Shown in pieces: positions 34,560 through 46,671 of a stretch of DNA of 64,000 bases; the stretch's first letter is position 1; every line of letters starts with the position of its first letter. Under the pieces are notes generated by a model. That model saw only the letters and a program-made list of their open reading frames with translations, ran no database searches and was not told the origin of the DNA. This stretch comes from Paramarasmius palmivorus. Taxonomy: Eukaryota > Basidiomycota > Agaricomycetes > Agaricales > Marasmiaceae. The translations under genes and the position numbers were made by a program. The stretch is taken from positions 62,001 to 126,000 of the forward strand of contig JAYKXP010000075.1 of NCBI GenBank assembly GCA_037176845.1. The letters are read 5' to 3'.

Positions 34560-37500
34560 ATGCCCAAGCAGAAGCTTCTGGTCGCAAATCGAGGAGAAAT
34601 AGCTGTTCGCATCATTCGTACAGCGCACAAGCTCTCTATACCGACTGTTGCAATCTACACACCTTCAGATGCACTCGCTCCTCACGTCTCTCTATCCGAT
34701 GAAGCAATTCCGCTTCCCTTAAAATCTGGAGATTCTGAGTGGAGTGCCTACCGGTCTGTTCACGAAATCCTATCTATCTGCAAGAAATACGGAGTAACTC
34801 TCATTCACCCTGGTTACGGCTTCATCTCAGAAGACCCAGAAGCAGCTGCTTTATTCGAAGGGAGCGGGATCACATGGTTAGGACCCACAGCAGATGTTAT
34901 CCGAGCGATGGGCGTCAAGCATGAGGCGAGAGCCATTGCTGAGAAGGCCAGAGTTCCTGTTGTCCCCGGGTCAGAAGATGTACTGGCAGACGCAGAGAGC
35001 GCGTTGGCGACCACGAGGAAGATTGGGTTCCCAGTCATTCTGAAGGCAACCGCTGGAGGAGGAGGCATGGGCATGGTGGTGTGTAATAACGAAGACGAAT
35101 TCAAAGAGAAATTCTTGGGCACAGTCGAACGAGCGAAGGTGTGTGTTGCTCTCGATCCTATACTCGAACTGATGAAGTTTGGATACAGTCACTCTTCGGG
35201 GATGCCAGGGTCTTTGCAGAAAGGTACTTTGGGACGGCTCGTCACATCGAAATCCAGGTCCTTCTCTTCGCTTCTTTAGATGTCACCGACACTGACCGTA
35301 TGCTAGATCTTCGGAGATGGTGAAGGCAACGTAATCCACATGAGCGAACGTGAATGTAGCGTTCAGCGAAGGCATCAGAAAGTGATCGAAGAGGCACCCA
35401 GTCCATTTTTCTTGTCACATCCAGGTAACGTCCATATGAATAAGTGACCAAATTAATACTGAGGCCTTCCTCCAATACAGGCTTACGCCAGAATATGTGC
35501 GATGCGGCTGTCCGCCTTGGTCAGACTATGAACTATAGCTCAGCAGGTATTTTATATATCTATGCTCCGAACCCTCATTCACTTTAATAACGTTAAGACC
35601 ACAGGGACTGTCGAATTCATCGTGGACGACCGTAATGGTACTTTCTTTTTCCTTGAAATGAACACCCGAATTCAGGTAAGCTTCCCACGTAGAATCTACA
35701 CTGACATTTTCCAAGATTATCGATTTGGATAGGTAGAACATCCTGTCACTGAAGCGGTACATCCCGGATTAGACCTAGTTGAGCTGATGATCGAGCTCGG
35801 GGTCGCCCAGCGCAACGGAAGAATAGTCGATATTTCGAAACCGGCTCTCAAGGCTCGTGGAATAGATCCGGCTTTGGCAGTTGACAAGCATGCTATAGAA
35901 GTCCGAGTGTATTCGGAAAACCCGTTTCAGAACTTCAAACCGTGTCCTGGCGTACTGCAGGCGGTGGACCTGAAGGAGGGCAAATATGACTGGTTACGAG
36001 TGGATACCTGGGTGAGTAGAATTGACAGATATCATACCGAAAACGCTCATATCATCAAGGTCTCGACAGGAACCACGATATCGCCCTTCTTTGACCCTCT
36101 AATTGCAAAATTGATTGTAGTCGGAAAGGATAGGAACGAGGCCATTGGTCGCCTTCGCCAGGTTCTGCGGGAGGTACAAATCCACGGACCGCCAAACAAT
36201 TCCCAATACCTACAAGCCGTAGTGGATAGCGAGGCGTTTGAAGCTGGCAGGGTTACAACACAGTTCCTTGACACTTTTAAATTCACACCGCAGTTCGTGT
36301 CTTTGGTCTCCAGTACAGCCGAGACCTTACTGACCTTTGTTTAGATCCTTTACCGTAGTGTCTGGAGGCCTGGAGTCGACGGTTCAGGATTATCCTGGAC
36401 GTACAACCGGCTTAGGAATACCTCGTAGCGGCCCCATGGACTCTCTTGCATTTCGAGCTGCCAACATACTTGCTGGTAATCCTCAAGGCACAGAGGGCTT
36501 GGAGGTCATTGTAATCCCAGATGTAGATCTCGAGTACCACTTCCATACCGAGGCCGTCATCGCGGTGTCAGGGAAAGCTGCCAGCGTTTTTGTAAACGAC
36601 ACTCTAGTCGAAATGTGGGCTAGGATTGTAGTACCTGCTGACGGCAAGCTCGTAATTCAGGCGCTGCCCAGCGATGCTGGACATTCGGGCTTGCGGACGT
36701 ACTTAGCGATTCGAGGTGGTTTTCCTCACATTCCGAAGTATCTGGACTCAAAGTCTACGTCTATGGGTCTTGGTGGGTACCAGGTGAGTCGGCCAGTTTG
36801 TGTTAGTGACTTCTATGTCTCATCACTGCCCCAAAGGGACGGTCTTTACTGCCTGGTGATGAGATTGCCCTTGGACAGAGTTCTTCCCTGCCTGCCGAAC
36901 ACGGAGTGTCCTGCCCTCTCCCACGACATGCGATCCCTGTCTACCCTTCCCACTGGATGATACGCGTTCTGCCAGGCCCTCAGGGAGATAACGAGTATGT
37001 CAGCACCGACGGTATCGAGAAATTCTATACCACCAAGTGGAAAGTCGCCGCCTCAAGCAATCGAATGGGTATTCGACTGGAAGGCCCGGAAGCTATTGCC
37101 TGGGCACGGGATAATGGAGGAGAAGGTGGCTCCCATCCCAGCAATATTCTAGATAATGGTTATGCCCTTGGGACGCTGAATATCAACGGTGATACACCCG
37201 TCATTCTAACTAATGAGGGTCCTGATATGGGCGGATATATGTGTTTCTGCACGATAGCATCTGCTGAGCTGTGAGTGCCTTTTGTCAAGAAAGGTCAAAG
37301 CTAATAATACTTCTAGGTGGAAAGCTGGGCAACTGAGTGCAGGATCTACGGTGCAATTCAAGAGGTCCACTTGGGAGCAAGCACGCTCGTTACAACAGTG
37401 TCTCGACTCTTGGCTTACTGAACTGGAGGCTGCCGTGAGGCAGAGCGCTGTCTCCATGTTGACGAGTGTATCATCTCCGACATACGATGAGGCACGTTAT

Positions 37501-39333
37501 GAACCTAAGCTCCGCGTCATCTCATCAGCAAACAAACCTGAGGTTGTCTTTCGTCTGGTACGTTATATGTCACCCTCCCTGCACCCTACACTGACACGCA
37601 GGTACAACAGGCTGGTGATTCATGTATTTTGGTCGAGTTTGGTCCCATGCAGCTAGATTTCGCCGTACGCGCACGTATTCACGCATTTGAGGAAGAGGTC
37701 AAGCGGCGAAAGATACCAGGAATTGTCCGCTTCTGTCCATGTGTTCGCTCAACCATGGTTCGTTCTTCCGGAGTGATACACGTTGCATGTACTGACCAGC
37801 ACATTTTTAGTGCCATTACGACCCATCCGCTATCTCTTCTGTCAATGAACTAGTCGACGCTCTCGTCGCTGCAGAGGCTGCCCTCTCTAATGAAATGACT
37901 AATATGACTTTCCCTGGCCGGCGGATTACCTTCCCCATCGTTCTCGATGACTCTTGGAACAGGGACGCTATCGCTCGATACATGAAGACGACAAGGAGCA
38001 AAGCCGTTTATCTTCCAAGTAACATCGAGTACCTCGCAAACAATAATGGTCTCAGGGATGCCCAGGAGGCTCTGCAGAAGTTGATCGGGTCAGACTGGGT
38101 ATGCTCTGCTATCGCGAAGTGAAGCCAGAACACTGACTGATGCTCGCAGGTCGCTTTTGGTGTCGGGTTCTATTTGGCCTGTCCCTTCTTAGTACCGGTA
38201 TGTCATCCTCTCAGATGTGCTTTATCAGCCACGTTGACAATGTTGGTAGGTCGATCCCCGATGCCGGCTAGTAGGACAGAAAATGAACCCATCGAGAACC
38301 TACACGCCAAGGGTATGCCGAGCTTTGTCAATTATCATTTCCGTGAAACTGATGAGTTGTTTACAGGGGGCTATCGGTATCGCGGGCGTAGTTGCCGCCA
38401 TCTACCCAGTGGAATCGCCAGGGGGCTATCAGTTGTTTGGGAGAACGCTCCCAACGTGGCAGACATGGGGCCGCGGCGCAGACTTTGCACCAGACCGTCC
38501 CTGGCTGCTCAGGCCATTCGATCAGGTAGGCCTCTTGGAGTGGCAATCTCGTTTCCATTTCTTACGCTTGACCGTGTGCAGTTACATTTTGAGCCCATCA
38601 GCGAACAGGAATATGCAAAAGTGCGTGGTGTAGTTCTGATGTCAGGTGGGAAATTGGGAGACTGATAGCCTATTGCACATTCCAGATCGAGAAAGACTTT
38701 GACGCGGGAAGATATCGGTTTAAGGTGAATTACAGCTTTCTTGGGGCAAGCGTGGGATACTCTACTTACCAGCAACTCTAGACAGAGGATGTGACATTCT
38801 CGATGAGGGATTACCTCCAATTCATTGATTCTGTTCAAGAAGAGATTCAAGGGTTCAAGAAAGCACAGGCCCAAGCAGTAAAAGAGGTAGAGGAGAGGTG
38901 AGTTGGGTTTACGCACATCAAACGTCACCGTTGTTCTCACTCCTACTGCGACTTAGGGAATTACTGTTCTTGAAGGAGTGGGAAGCTGAGAAGGCGAACG
39001 CTAAGCAGATGAGCACCGGTAACTCGTCCATTTCCACAGGTCAGTTAAGCGGTCTCCAATAGAAAATCAGACTAATCGATATGTTTCGTCACAGGTATTG
39101 GGTTGAGCAAAGTCACTTCACCCCTGTCTGCATCCATATGGAAGATCAAGGCAACTCTGGGAGATGTGATACACTCTCCGAGTGATGTACTGTGTATTCT
39201 TGAGGCAATGAAGACTGAAATTCCCATCAAGGCGGGAGCGAAGAACGTGGGGAAGAAAATTGAAGAATTTGGTCATGGTTTGAAGGAAGGGCAAACGGTG
39301 CAGCCAGGCGATATCCTGTTCCTACTCAAATGA
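34560..39333 (+). CDS. Fusion of biotin carboxylase, PxpC, PxpB and biotinyl domains (urea carboxylase-like), about 1,220 aa
   Basis: An ATP- and biotin-dependent enzyme read across about 15 exons. Start at ATG 34560 ([20 protein letters not shown]). Domains in order: biotin carboxylase (residues 1 to about 450, with [15 protein letters not shown]-grasp [27 protein letters not shown]); the PxpC/KipA-type domain (from [20 protein letters not shown], with [13 protein letters not shown], through [17 protein letters not shown]); the PxpB/KipI-type domain (from [13 protein letters not shown], with [11 protein letters not shown] and a Gly-rich [20 protein letters not shown]); a coiled linker; and a biotinyl domain with EAMKTEI at about 39206-39226, whose Lys carries biotin. 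No amidase or allophanate-hydrolase domain is present, so it is not the full fungal urea amidolyase. Urea carboxylase has the same order, so urea remains possible. Flanking pxpA and pyroglutamyl-peptidase favour 5-oxoproline. Confidence 0.88.
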
Positions 39334-40046
39334 ATTCGAAGTGCACATTAGTGTTGTATTTTGCTGAACGACGTCGATATGCATTTTCTTCAAGTTGCTA
39401 TAAGCTCGAAGTTTTAGTAGACTGTTTTACGCAATGGGCGAGGTCAACCGTGACAAACGTTACGTAAATTATCTGCTCTCACACTACGACCACAACAATG
39501 GGAATCATGACGCCTAATTCCCCCGTTTCAATTCGCTCATTGGCGTGCTGGACCAAAGAAATCGACAGGAATTTAGTATGAGATGGGCACAAAGCTGAGA
39601 ATGTACGTGACCATTGGCACAGATTTGCTTGGTGCGTTGTGCTAGTCTACTAACTATTTCTTACTTGCTGACTCTTCATTTCACTAGTTGACCTGTTGGA
39701 CCTTACCCAGCTTATGTGGATATAGTAAACATCACCGAGCTTGCGATATTAAGGATCGTCCCACTATACGTCGTCACCCCACCTCGAGAAAAAGTTACCT
39801 GAAGCCGAAAAACACGATGTAAATTTGTGGGAGACTGCCACCATTTGTGAGAGCAATCACACGGAACACGCAAAATTCCTGTTGGTGAGTGGCTTCGTTC
39901 AACATGTTGATTCACTCAACCAAATTCAGTGAGATATCAGGAACTCTTTCAAGCAAGCGATAATGCCTCAAGGTTTAGGCTCCACCGCACTTAAAAGCTC
40001 GCAAATCTGCCTCTTGTGAGACCACAAAACATCCTTCTCTTCCCCG
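39334..40046. other. Spacer: 3' flank of the fusion gene and laccase promoter
   Basis: No coding sequence is supported. The ORF at 39712-39915 (-) lacks features. It presumably carries the laccase promoter. Confidence 0.45.
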
Positions 40047-42080
40047 ATGTTTTCCCTCCTCCTTGGCCTTCTGTCTCTGGGATATCTTCCTTCTGGTCTT
40101 GCCGAGCTCAGAAAGTTCGACTTGACGATCAACAATGCGATAGTAAGCCCTGATGGGTTTGAGAGGAGGTGCGTTCGCCTCGTCGCTATGGATACTAGAC
40201 TAGTATTCTCATTCGCTCCATAGCGCCGTTACGCCCAATGGGACATTCCCGGGGCCAGCGTTCCTCGTCAACAAGGGTGATAGCGTCGACATTGCGATGC
40301 ACAACGCTATGACGGATGTTACAATGCGAAGGAGTACATCAATCGTAAATGGCATATGCTTTGATCTGCCGAGCATTCGCTCATGTATCTCTTACAGCAT
40401 TGGCATGGATTCTTCCAAGCTAGGACTTCATATGCAGATGGCCCAGCGTGAGTACACTGTCACTATCACGTTCGTACTGTTACCTACGCTTTTACAGATT
40501 CGTGAATCAATGTCCCATCCCCCCAAACACGACTTTCCACTATGCATTTGACACCGCTGGCCAGACCGGAAGGTGGGCATAACTTTCAATGCCACAGAAT
40601 CATCCTCACCATATCTCGCAGTTACTGGTATCATTCACACTTGTCTACTCAATACTGCGACGGTCTTCGCGGAGCCTTCATTGTCTACGATCCTGATGAT
40701 CCATTACAGGATCTTTACGACGTGGATGATGGTACGTGACATGATTTTCCTATTCCCCATGAATCTGACAAGCGCCCGCAGAGTCGACTATCATTACTCT
40801 TGCTGACTGGTACCACGATGTGGCACCTGATGCGCAGGACAACTTTTTCAGGACAGGTACTGTCCCGTAAGTGTCCTCACTTCCTGGTACGGTTCTTCGT
40901 TGACACCATCTTTCCAGCATCCCAGACTCAGGCTTAATTAACGGCAGAGGACGCTTCATAGGAGGCCCTGAAGTACCTTACGCTGTTATTATGGTCGAAC
41001 AGGGCAAACGCTACAGATTCCGTCTTGTCTCAATCTCTTGCCGGCCCTTCCATACATTCTCCGTCGATGGCCATAATATCACTGCAATGGAATTCGACGG
41101 GGTGGAGCATGACCCTGTAACCGTCCAGAACGTTGATGTCTTTGCGGCCCAGCGTGTTTCGGTCATTCTGAATGCGAATCAACCGATCGATAACTACTGG
41201 ATCCGTGCTCCTATTACAGGCGGTGCCGCTGCTTCTGCTGGAGGTAATCCGAACCGTAAGTCACCCGACTTCCAAATAATAATAGGCGCTAACATCAATC
41301 CAGTCGATCCCAATCTCACAAGAGCCATTCTTCGCTACGTCGGTGCTCCTGAAGTTGAGCCCACTACCAACACCACGAACGGGACGAAGCTTGATGAGGC
41401 CGACATGCACCCCATCGCTTCCGAGGGACCAGGAAAGCTCGGTTCTGATCCCGCGGATGTTGCCCTGAACCTCGTCATCTCGCAACCGAACCCGCCGTTC
41501 TTCGACATTAACGGTATCTCCTACGTCTCGCCCACTGTCCCAGTTCTTCTCCAAATCCTGAGTGGAGCTGGCCAACCTGAAGACTTCCTGCCTTCTGAAC
41601 AGATCTTCGTTATCCCACCCAATGCGACCATTGAAGTGTCTATTCCGGGAACTGGCGCACATCCCTTCCATTGTAAGAGTTCTTCTTGGTTACTTCTCAA
41701 ATGGCAACGCTAAGCTATATTCATAGTACACGGACATAACTTTGATGTCATCCGGACGTCCAACTCTAATGTCACCAACTTTGTTAACCCACCAAGACGT
41801 GATGTTGTTGCCGGTATGGACCTTGAAATATATATGATTCCTCATGCTGATACGAACTTGTCCAGTCAACGGTGGTAATATGACATTCCGATTCAAATCC
41901 GATAACCCCGGGGCATGGTTCCTGCATTGCCATATCGACTGGCATCTCGAAGCTGGTCTTGCGATCGTATTTGCAGAATCCCCATCTCAGAACATTGATG
42001 GACCCCATGCTCAGATCACTCCGCAAGACTGGGAACAGCTGTGCCCAGAGTACGATGCTACTCCACCAGAGGCGCAATAA
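40047..42080 (+). CDS. Laccase (secreted multicopper oxidase)
   Basis: Oxidises phenols with reduction of O2 to water, outside the cell. Start at ATG 40047. The first 19 residues ([19 protein letters not shown]) are a signal peptide. About ten exons give roughly 520 aa, normal for basidiomycete laccases. All four copper signatures are present once introns are removed: [15 protein letters not shown] (from about 40404), [17 protein letters not shown] (about 40620-40670), HPFHLHGHNFDV (split by an intron at about 41674-41726) and [19 protein letters not shown] (about 41918-41975). The axial position after HLEAG is Leu. NATI and NTTN are possible N-glycosylation sites. The gene lies between the fusion carboxylase and pyroglutamyl-peptidase on the same strand and has no obvious metabolic link to them. 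Confidence 0.95.
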
Positions 42081-42345
42081 GCGATGGGTTCGTTGGCATG
42101 CCGAACAGCTGTCTGTCTGAAATTTGCAGAGCTGCCCATGTGTACTCAAGTAATAAAGTCTCTTAACTTATACGTCTTCCAATTCTGTTCACTTCCCATT
42201 ATGTATTCACCGAATCATAATTAAATTTCTGCTTCAACTGCACCACTAGTCCGTCGGAGTTGTTCAGGTTTATGACGCCATAACACGTGTAAGAACGTCT
42301 GGTATAATAAATAGCTTCGTGAATCCACGCTCACCCCGTGAATCC

Positions 42346-43680
42346 ATGTCCCCTCTTCTTCCCAGCGGTACGAGCACCTCTAGCAACCCAGACAATGAAC
42401 GTGGTCGGGTTGTTAATGTGCTAATTACAGGATTTGGTGTGCGTCTCTTCATCCTACTCCAAACCTGGCTAACTGGAACTTAGCCGTTCAGAAGTTTTAC
42501 GGAGAACCCGTCATGGCTCGCTGTCAAACCTTTGCACAACACGATCATCCCATTGGATCCTTATGATCCTGTCACTCTCGCGGACGGGAAGGTCGTCATG
42601 TCCGGGAGAACGCACCCTACCGGAGGTATTCAGGCTGGTATCGACACAAGCCCCGTCGCCGATGCTGGAGTCATTGATTTACAGGAAACGGAGAACGGGG
42701 TAACGGAGGAGAGGCAGATGGATGATATGAGAGGGTACAGCGACTGCTACGCCAAGATCACGACGCTAGAGATCCCTGTGGTTTACGAAGAAGTTTTAGC
42801 TATCGTCCCAGGATTGCACCGAAAACCGCCGGAACTGCCCCCTTCAGATGACCTGCTACATACCCATCCTCCACCTCACGGATACGATTTTATCTTGCAT
42901 GTTGGCGTCGCAGGAAGAGGCCCTTTGCGTGTCGAAGGAATGGGGCACAAGTTGGGGTACCATATGAAGGATGCCAAGGGCGAGCTCGCACCTATCGTTT
43001 CACCTTCGATGGGCATACTACCCGAAATGGCCCTTCCCAGGAGGAAGGATGGTTCTATGAACGGTCACGGAAGCGTCACTGTGAGTACTGGTCCAGGCGG
43101 TCTTCAGCTCCAAGCTCATCCGGAAACCAATGGCGACTCAAAATACAAATCACCCTCATCTCAGTCTCAAGCTGTGTTCAGTGCAGTGTCCATAGCCGAA
43201 GCTGCCGAACGCGAACGTTTGGGTGCTCATATGGTGGAAGACTTATATGGTGGTTCTGGCATGACTGGTACAGGTACCGGAGGGAGGCCAGTTCGCGGCT
43301 TCGGAGAGGGATATAGACGCTTCGCGGAAGAGCTTTACACAGATATCGATGTGCTCGAATTGGTTAGGGATCTAAAGCGGAGCGGGATTGAGGTTCGTTT
43401 CACTCTTCCTTATATATCGACACGTTCACTGATCTTATTGATCGTGATATAGACAGTAACACCCTCGTTGGATGCCGGACATTATCTTTGCGACTTCATC
43501 TATTATTGCTCGCTCGCTGAAGCTCAGAGAAACGGCAAGCCATACGAGAGGGATAAAACGACCAAGGTGTTGTTCCTGCATTGTCCGCCAGTCGATCAGC
43601 CTTGCAGTACAGAAGAGACTACGGAGGCGATCAAGCGGATTGTAGTATGGGTTTGCGCAGGATTGGGAGGTACCATCTAA
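42346..43680 (+). CDS. Pyroglutamyl-peptidase I (peptidase family C15), 409 aa
   Basis: Removes N-terminal pyroglutamate (5-oxoproline) from peptides in the cytosol. Exons 42346-42438, 42484-43392 and 43453-43680 join in frame to 409 aa. The N-terminal strand VNVLITGFGPFRSFTENPSW is the family signature, starting after about 23 extra residues. GYDFILHVGVAGRGPLRVEG carries the expected catalytic Glu. SLDAGHYLCDFIYYCSLAEA carries the nucleophilic Cys, and VLFLHCPP the His. A Ser/Gly-rich insertion of about 100 residues separates the Glu and Cys blocks, making the protein nearly twice the bacterial length. It shares strand and neighbourhood with pxpA and the PxpC/PxpB fusion, the enzymes expected to consume its product. 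Confidence 0.9.
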
Positions 43681-46671
43681 ATTGAGGTACACGATCTTCA
43701 AACATGTAGCATTGTCATTAAGATTGTATCGTTATCAGTTATATGGACAGTGGAAAGACGTTTATCAAGCACATATGTACCGAAGCGGCACAAATAGTAA
43801 TATCTATACACATCGGGTCACAGGGGCCGATTGAAGAAATAGGCTTCATTGCTTTCCCTCCTAGTCCTCCTTGATCGATGCTACCGCCTTCTTTGCGACT
43901 ATATACACCGGCATCATGGTGCGTATTGGGCACAAAAGGCTATCAAGTCATATTAGGCACAATTCGAAAACGAGGGCCCTCGGATACGCTCGCATCGATA
44001 ACACCCTTTAACTTCAACTGCGAATCCACTGGTTCTATCATGGAAGCGAAACCAAGAGGACGCCGCGTTGCCACGAATCCACGTATCGATCACTCTCTAC
44101 AGTGTTGACCTGCGGTCGTGGCAATACGAGAAGCCACCTTTCCATGGTCTGCTTCGAGACGCAGAGCAAAGCAGCACGCACGCCCACTCTCTACCCAGGA
44201 CATGAGGTTTGGATCAGATCGTGTAACCGTGCCATCTTTAAGCAAACCGTTAGGCTAACCCACAATTGTGAGAGCGGTGGATCGACTGGGGATTCAAGGG
44301 CGTGACGAGTATCCAACTTGAAAAGGTTGCTCTTGTCGTCCTGGCGCTGTTGGGCTGAAATGCTTGTCAGCCTAGGTTGTCTTTAGTGGACTCAAGTGGA
44401 GCGACAGTAAATGCAGTCACCGAGAATATGATCCCATAGGATTCTCAACTCTCAACTCTGGCCATCTCGTTCCCAGATTTGTTCATGATTCTTGTGGTCC
44501 TTTACTACATCGGCTGGTAATGGGAGATGATCGATGATCTCGTATGTGCTCATTGTCGGTGGTTTCTTTTCATTCCGCTGACGTAGCGCTCTGCATCGTC
44601 GGAGCAGGTCTCGTTGTTACTAACTTGTTAGGTCATGACAACGCGATACCCGGGAACAGTGATGTTCAAGGATGCAAAGTAAAGAGGATGAGCTTGCAGT
44701 AAAGTTGATTCGATATTATCCGACACGGATAGCTGAAATGTAATAGGACCTCCGACTGCCGGTTGTTCGCCACCTCAACGATACTGGGGGCATAAGAGTG
44801 GTGATGAGGAGTCATCGAGCTTGCATCGAGGCCGGCAGCGAGGAGTCAGGACCGGCAGATAAGGCGGCGAGAGACTTGAAAGGGAAAGCACAGAGGTGCA
44901 GCGAGGAGCGGCAGGAGTTGCGGGAAAACCGTTCTGGGTTCTGGGCGTCTCAGGACGTGAGTGAATTAAGAATTACAGAGTTACAGAGTACAAAAATAGC
45001 ACGTGTCTGTAAAAGTAGCGCGCGCTCAGAAGTGCCGGACCGCATGTTACCCGGCAGTTCCAGCCAGCGCACAGACCGTGACCATGCTCAAAGGCGACGA
45101 CGTCCAAGTCAGCACGGCATCCTCAACAAACTGATGCTCTCCTACTTGTGAATACTTCGGTGTAGTTGAATAGTATATGTGCGTCCCATGTACGACCCGA
45201 TAGTTATTGTGATATGCGGTCCTACATGCTTCAGAGGGGAAAAGATCAGTGGCGAAAACTCAATTGGCAAGATAACACATACTTTCACAAGTGAGATGGA
45301 TGTGGCACCCAGGTTGTGCACCTCGCGAAAGAGTGTAGATGATGACCTGACGTTGGGTTTCTCTTTTCATTGGCCTTGTGGGGTCGCAGTCTGCATTGTC
45401 GCAAAAGTGAGTATGTGGATAGAGCTTCATAAGCACTATTATGGATGTTAGCTAGCTTACCGACAATTGGAAACAATACAAACTCACTGATACCCCGATT
45501 CCAACCATAGTTCCTAAACAACTCTTCGTCTCCTGCCCAGATATCCTTTGCCTGTTCCTAAGCATCCTCCTTCAGAAAAGCGGTATGAGATTGAGTGCTA
45601 TGCCTGTAGCATCGCTCAGAAAACCCTGTATGAAAGGGGGCAGGATTGGTGGTGGTCCACCGTATGGCATTTCGAGGGGGGCTGTGTAAGGTTAATGTCG
45701 TCTTTCATCAAAGAGCCCAGGTGGATAATTGACGAAAATCAAGTTGACAAAGTTCATCATGCTTTTGTAGATGGCTCAAGCGCAAAAAAAATGGCATTGT
45801 AAAGAAGATAATAGGTATTGCAAGGAAGGCGTCTCGGAGGGAAGGGTGAGGCGCCCAAGTGACGCGGCCTCCAAAATAGGAAGGACCAGCATGTGACATT
45901 ACAGACACGTGCAAAACCTGTAAACCTGTAACCTGTAATTCTCATTTCACAGACGATCTCGGGCGTCTTATCAGACGCGAGTGATGGAAGTTGACGTCGA
46001 CAACGATAGATATCCCGTTATGGGAGGAAAATTTCTCACGTAGCACCGCCAGCACCGCCACATGGGTCCTCTAGTCTTGACATCTGACCACTATCGCCTC
46101 TCAGTCTCCTGCATGCCAATCCTTCGGATCTCGTTCAAGCGCCGCGCTCCCTAGATTTACAACGCTCGAAACAGCATTATGAACACGCACCGAGTACGCA
46201 CCCCAGTCAATTTAGCTTCCGGAAACCACAGAATAGCATTAACACATAGCATTTACAGCTCATTGTACAACTATGTTTGCTAAACTGTCCTGAATGGCAG
46301 AACCCTATCGCCACTTAGCTATTGACTATGCATTACTCTCTGGGCGCCGAATAACATGCCGGTCATCCTAGGACGATAGTCTAGTATTCTATTATGGTCA
46401 AGATCTGTGAAACGGTGAGCGCCTTTGAACACCAATCGTCAACACGCTTGCTCAATTCTCCGGTGTGTGTCCATACAGATACATTGTGCCATAAGAAGAA
46501 GCATTACAGCTACCTGGTGCTTTGCCGCAGTACATCATTGTTCGTGCACGAGGACCCACCGGAGACCTACATCCAGATGATTGGACCCTATCAATACAGC
46601 ATGCGTTCTTTGTATTCACTGGATATAAAACCTAATGCATGAAGCCATCTTTATCCCACCCAGAAATCATC
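43681..46671. other. Long gene-poor interval before the dynamin cluster
   Basis: Three kb without a supported gene. The ORFs at 43878-44108, 44102-44305, 44798-45151, 45179-45451 and 45548-45802 have no domain, no paralogue in the window and no clear splice structure. A short AGCACCGCC tandem pair occurs at about 46042-46059. The end of the interval is the promoter of the first dynamin gene. Confidence 0.45.
46624..46629 (+). promoter_or_regulatory. TATA box candidate of dynamin gene 1
   Basis: TATAAA within GGATATAAAACC, 48 bases before the ATG at 46672. The spacing leaves a short 5' UTR. Confidence 0.4.

Noticed and set aside
34560..39333. Full urea amidolyase (DUR1,2)
   Set aside because: The amidase/allophanate hydrolase half is absent both upstream and downstream. 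Only the carboxylase-type domains are present.
44798..45151. 117-aa ORF before the dynamin cluster
   Set aside because: Low-complexity Arg/Ser/Glu composition and no family features; probably chance.
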